Source of the DNA: Tetrastigma voinierianum
Taxonomy: Eukaryota; Streptophyta; Magnoliopsida; Vitales; Vitaceae
Length of the DNA: 64,000 nucleotides
Direction: 5' to 3'
NCBI GenBank assembly: GCA_016808115.1
Contig: JAEQBH010004408.1
Coordinates: 275,047 to 339,046 of the forward strand
The notes under the pieces were generated by a model. That model was given only the letters and a program-made list of their open reading frames with translations, was not told the origin of the DNA and ran no database searches. A program made the position numbers and the translations under genes. Below are positions 58,869 to 64,000 of this stretch, one piece after another (the stretch's first letter is position 1; each line of letters starts with the position of its first letter).

Positions 58869-61800
58869 GGTAAAATCCTAATTTTCCTCGAAAACTGGTG
58901 AAATTCACTACCAAAATCCCAATTTTTCTAGATCTCGCATGACGAACGACTTCACCACTGAATCGTCTCGAAATCTAGCTACCAAGTCGAATTTCATCGA
59001 CTTCGAGACAAATCTGACTCAGACGCTTCGAGGCAACGAAGCGCACTGACACTGGGCAATATTTTGTGATGCCCCATTCTCGAGGTGTCTCGTTGACCAC
59101 CCGTCAACCTGTGAAATATCTGTGTCTCATATCATGAGACATGTACATGAGTACAAACGGCCACTTGGGCCCATACATCAATACTCACCAAAATACATCA
59201 ACTATACTACAATAGTTCAAGAGTTATTACATTACTCTTAACCAAAACATATATCAAAAATTAGAGTTTTAATACATGTTATACAAAATGAATACCAAAG
59301 CCACAATCCGGCTTTCTCTAAACGCTACCTAGTGAGCACCGTCCTCCTCGCACACTCATGTAAATTAAATAATGATCTCGACAAGGCGAAAGAATGCCCG
59401 CAGTGATAATTTCCTACATGGGTTACCCCCACCTAAGTGCACATGTCATGACAACCAAACACACTCAACCAAATACATGATCCTACTTGAATGTTCAAGA
59501 TAGCCACTTGATGAGTTTTGAGGTTCTTCACTGACTCACACATGCCTAGTTATTGCAAATACGCCAAAACAAAAGGCTTTTTCTCTAAAACTTACTACCA
59601 GCCAGAATATATCGACGTCTTGAAGGTGAATTATCGATCATTTTTCAGTAATATATACCGCTTCAGATGAATCAAGCTGATCATTCTGCGAGATTTTTCT
59701 GAAAAATCTTCCCTAAAAAATTCCTTTCACAAACTGCCATTTTTCTTTTCATTTTCATACCATGCAATCACACCTACTATGAAATTCTGATGATATATGA
59801 ATGATATTCCATTTCACACAATTCATGCTAATATATTTTTACATGTATATATTAACAAATTTAATTAATATAATTCATGTTATTCAATTCTCAATCAATA
59901 CCAAAATTAGCTTACATGGGCTAATAACAATCCAAGTAATTCATTTTGAATCACCCAACAACACAAAAATCACACAACCAATCACGTGAACAAGTAGAAC
60001 CCTAGGTCAAGACTATTCACGACCACAATAATAGGATTTTCTCCCACTGTCAAAAGATTTAAGACCGATAACATGGCCATCCAAAGTTCTAACAAATCTC
60101 ATCCATTAAAATGGATCTTAGCCAAAGAATAAAACCAAGTAGGAAAGATCCCTACCTCTTGGAGTTGTCAAAACTCCACAAATTCCAAGGTCCACGCGTA
60201 GCCCTCACACGTAGATCAACTTCTTGCTTCTTGCCCGATGAGAACCAACAATCCGACGCCGTGAAATTTAGAGAAAGTCATTTTTCTCTCTAAAACTGGT
60301 TCTCACTTCATCGTGACGCTTCTCCAAATGAGTAAGATAAGCCCTTTTGTTCTAGTTTAATCTTTAACTTAATTCCCATTGTGTCCTTGGTTTGCTTTAA
60401 AGGCTTTTTGACATGGCTTAATCTAGTTTATCTATCTCTATCCTCTCACTAATCATGCAACATGTGTCACATGGGCATATAGTAGGTGACTTTGTCTCAC
60501 AAGTCAGTCATACAACACCCGACACCCTAAGGCTCGAAACGTAAATTTCACTATCTCTGGCCCGACGAGAAGCCAGGATTTCGCGGAAACGACCCAACTG
60601 AAGTTCGCTTCATCATCCGAGATCTGTAAAATTTCTGGATTAATCGAATTACCATTTTATCTTTTCGAAAATTAGAATTTTCCTGTTTACACATTTTGAG
60701 TGGGCTCACAAGCGCCTATGTGTCAAAAAGTGCACTAGTCAAACATGAGCTCAAGTGTGGGCCATGGGCGGACACATTAAGTATGATGTCATCGATGAAA
60801 ATCCAAAGTGTGATGGATGCGGATAGCGTAGTCCATGAGCCAATAGAAAATTGACATGCGGGCAAGTGGCACCAAATTGACTTCTCCAAACTAAGCCAGG
60901 GAGGAGAAAAGAGAAAGAAGGGATTTTTAGATAGAGATGCTCCAACTTCTCTCTAAATTTCTCGGCGATCGAACCGTCGGTTTCCAGCGAGGCAAGAAGC
61001 AAAGTTGCTCTCCACGACAAGGGCTACGCGTGGGCACCGTTTTTAGGGAGTTTCGACAAACTCCGGAAGTTAAGGGTTTTCTCCTACTTGGTTTATTTTC
61101 GGTTTAAGAGCCTTGTAAATGGTTTGGTTGATATGAGGTCGTGAGTGGTCGTATGGTCGGTCCCAAAACTTGGGACTCAAGCGCCGGAAATTCGGGACTG
61201 CTGGGGCGCCCCGAGACTCGATTTCTGCATCAAGCATATCCATATGTGTCAGGATGTGTGTTATATTATGGTTCAAAGGGCCATAGAAGTCAAATATGGA
61301 TTTCTGCTTCAAAGAAGTGGAACCGAGGTTAATGAAGGGGTTGTCCATGGATTGTTCCCACACATCGTTGGGGACTATTAAAACATCTTATTGATTGTTG
61401 GACCTAAAATGTCCATGTGTTATTTGGCATACGCCATATTTAAGCTTAAAATGAATGGCTTGAATCAGATGGAAAATATTATGTTACTGCATTGAATTTA
61501 ATGTGTTAACATGATGTTTAAATTATATAAAAATATAATTGTGTGAGCCATTGAATCAATTGTTATTAGCCCATGTGAGTTAATTTTGATGTTATTGCTA
61601 TGAATGAATAAATATATGTTAGCAGCAGAATTTGTTAATATATACACAGATATATTGGCATGTGTTGTTGGGAAATTCAAGATAATGCATTCATATGCAA
61701 TCGGCAACCTAGAAACATAGGTGTGAGTGCATGGCATGAAAGAAAGAAAGGAAAAATGGTTGTAAAGGAATTTCAAGGAAGATTTTCCAAGAATCTGCCT

Positions 61801-62165
61801 GAGAGTTGTCCAACAAGCCATCTCGAGGCTAATCTTACGACTGCTTCCTGAGAATCACCCACACCACCTCAGCGGTTATCCAATAGATTTAAACTTGGTA
61901 GTATGTTTCGAGAACAAAACCTTTGCTTGAAAAATGTTGTTTTCACACTTGGCTTAGGCATACGTGAGGGAGTCAACGAGGGCTCGAGACACGGGAAAGA
62001 GTGAAACAGCTAATATCATCCATATCATGTAGACATTCAAGTAAGATCATGTATCCGCTGAATGTTTATGTTGAACCCATTGCATGTGCACTTAGTGGGG
62101 AGTAACCCATGCAGTGATAATCTCCACCATCAAGTATCAGCCACCTCGTCGAGGAAAATTATTTC
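58869..62165 (+). mobile_element. Y7: Y LTR inside Y6, interrupted by Y8 and Y10
   Basis: Starts GGTAAAATCCTAATTTTCC. After Y8 (59,065-60,691) it resumes with the family blocks CTACGCGTGGGCACC (61,024), GTTATTAGCCCATGTGAGTT (61,561) and CACCTCGTCGAGGAAAATTA (62,148). Ends at the Y10 junction. Confidence 0.72.
59065..60691 (-). mobile_element. Y8: solo LTR of the Y family in Y7, opposite strand
   Basis: 1,627 bp. The plus strand begins TGTGATGCCCCATTCTCG and ends CCTGTTTACA. Flanks TATTT (59,060-59,064) and CATTT (60,692-60,696) fit a 5-bp duplication with one change. Confidence 0.82.
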
Positions 62166-64000
62166 TATAAGACTCGAGAAATTCCAATTTCGAAAGGGCA
62201 AAATCGTACTTCGTTACGAAATTTTTTAATTTCCGTTAAAAACTGTAATTTATTCTCTGGGATTCTGATGATGAAACGTGATTTCACCATCGGGAATCGC
62301 CTCGCAAAATCTAGCTAGCACGTAGAAATTTCGTCGACTCGAGATAGTCGAAATTTACACGCTGAGGGGCATTGCGCTTTCGGTGCCTTAAATTTTAATT
62401 TACGAAAAAGTCACATATAACAAGTACTATGTGCCATAAGTGGCATGAGTAGAGAAATGATGAAAATGGACGGACGAGATAGTGCCGAATGTCAAAACTG
62501 GGAAAAGAGGGACATAATAGTCATTTTGGAAATTGTTTAAGTCACAACAAGATTTAAAATAGCCAATAGTCATCTTCTTCCTCCAACAAAAATGAGAACC
62601 AAAACGGGAAAGGGAAAAAAATCTGCCAGTGGTTGCTGGTGCGTTTTTTTTAGAGAGAGAACTTCTCTCTAGAATACCTACAGATCCACACCATCTACAA
62701 ATGACAAGAAGGAGAACGTCTACGTGGAGAGGGCTTGCGTGGTACCAGATTTGTGAGTTTTGACAACTCCAGGTTTCTCCCTTACTGGTTACACTTTATT
62801 TAAGTGTTTTCTAATGTTTCTGGGTTGGTTCGAGGCCGTGAGGGGCCGTTGATCTGGCCCCAAAACACTGGACCGACTGCGGGAATTTTTTAGAATTTTG
62901 GTCGATCCGCGGATCGGGACCGATTGGGATGTTTATATGATGATTTATGTATTAAATGGTGTTGGTATGTATAAATTTAATGGTCGTGAAACCTGGTTCA
63001 CTAAGTGAACCAATGATTTAGATTTTCTAGAATAAGAACCCAGGTTTCACTATTCCTAGAAAAGTGTTCACAAAACAATTTTTGTGAATTATCATGTTCG
63101 TCGAGTAATTCAAGTATAATTTCTCGTGTTTGGATCATTACCTGCGAGGTAATTTTGATGTATGAAATGAGAAATTACATAACATGATCACAGGATTTAA
63201 ATTATGTGAATATATGCATGGTGATATATTTGCATGTGTTATATTGAAAGTATTTAAATGGCATCACAATGCATTTATATGCACTGAACACCCTAGGGGA
63301 TTATAGAGGAGTGCTTGAGATGAGTCTAGAGAAATTTGGCTCTGAGGGTTGTCTAAAAAATGTAAATTATCTGAGGGTAGTCCAAACTAAAATATCAATC
63401 ATCTGAGCAAATTTCAATTGATATTCATCGGAGGTTAGTCCACAAACAAATACATATCAATCGTCTGGAGCTACCAATTGATATATACACACGGAGGGTT
63501 GTCCACAAAATAAACAAAATAATAATTCTCATACGAGGCTTAGCGAAAGTGTGAGGGAGCCTGAGACTGCACGAGATGATGAGTTAGACATTAAAGTAGT
63601 AGATCGCGCATTTGCTTGAATGTGCGACTGAACATTTACTGCACTTAGGTGAGAGTAGCCCACTTAGTGATTCCACTATCGTAGCGACAACACCTCGTCG
63701 AGGGATATTATTTACGTACAGTGGAGCGCAGTGAGGGATTCGCTCGTCTCTGTAGACCGAGGATTGTGGAAAGTTCCTGCCGTGGCTTGGTTTACGTTGT
63801 ATACATGTATTGAAACTTCTAATTTTAGTATATGTATTGTGTAAGAGTAAAAATATTGAACTCTTTGTAACTATTGGATATAGTTGATTCATAGTGGGTA
63901 TGTATGATTTAGCATCGCTTATGTCAAGGGTCGCTTTTAATTATTGGGATTATATCGCACTAATCGGGAATGTATACGCAGTGTTTTGTATTTAGGTAGA
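62166..64000 (+). mobile_element. Y10: Y LTR in Y7, runs off the window
   Basis: Begins near TATAAGACTCGAGAAATTCC, the family start with TG drifted to TA. It carries CTTCACGT-free but typical blocks CCATCGGGAATCGCCTCGC (62,296) and ACACCTCGTCGAGGGATATT (63,689). The right end and duplication are outside. Confidence 0.68.

Overview
This window reads as repeat-dense intergenic DNA of a plant, most likely a eudicot. The organism is inferred from transposon families only: Athila-type and Tekay-type Ty3/gypsy elements, a MuDR-type Mutator and a CACTA element. The DNA is AT-rich, has long (AT)n tracts and shows heavy CpG decay. I found no intact host gene, rRNA gene, tRNA gene, operon or CRISPR array. 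Every long coding trace is a broken transposon gene. Labels such as X, Z, Y, W, A1, A2, C1, E1 and M1 are mine, used to link related copies.

Layout. (1) 1-18,174: X-minus, the 5' LTR and start of an Athila-type element on the minus strand, with its gag start and primer-binding region at 1-695. It is split by a plus-strand LTR of the same family (X-plus, about 2,481-17,065). X-plus is split by element A1 (4,332-16,340, perfect 5-bp duplication TGTAT), which carries gag and protease but no reverse transcriptase. A1 holds a Z-family LTR in its gag (6,655-11,680), and that LTR holds another A1-type LTR (8,548-9,836). (2) 18,175-27,664: the 3' half of a Tekay-type chromovirus (C1; RNase H, integrase, chromodomain-like tail, polypurine tract, 3' LTR). 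Its LTR is split by solo LTR Z3, which is split by solo LTR Y1. (3) 27,665-36,600: Athila-type element A2 (RT, RNase H, integrase, a second 3' ORF, 3' LTR), with solo LTR Y2 inside the second ORF. (4) About 36,600-53,705: a minus-strand chromovirus remnant E1 (LTRs W1 and W2). W1 is split by an 11-kb MuDR-type Mutator M1 (37,423-48,423), which itself holds Y3, with Y4 inside Y3. (5) 53,706-64,000: solo LTR Y5, a candidate ATATCG-rich element, a 478-bp CACTA miniature element, and a chain of Y LTRs nested in each other.

The boundaries imply one stack, oldest to youngest: E1 > A2 > C1 > X-minus > X-plus > A1 > Z1 > A1-type LTR B. Several junctions are fixed by target-site duplications I could read directly. 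Others (left ends of A2, C1 and X-minus) lie outside the window and are inferred.

No new gene system is evident. The most unusual signal is dense arrays of the palindrome TGTCGCGACA and its CpG-decayed variants in the X LTRs, just upstream of the TATA box. A second Athila-type family (A2) has a related palindrome in the same promoter-proximal place.
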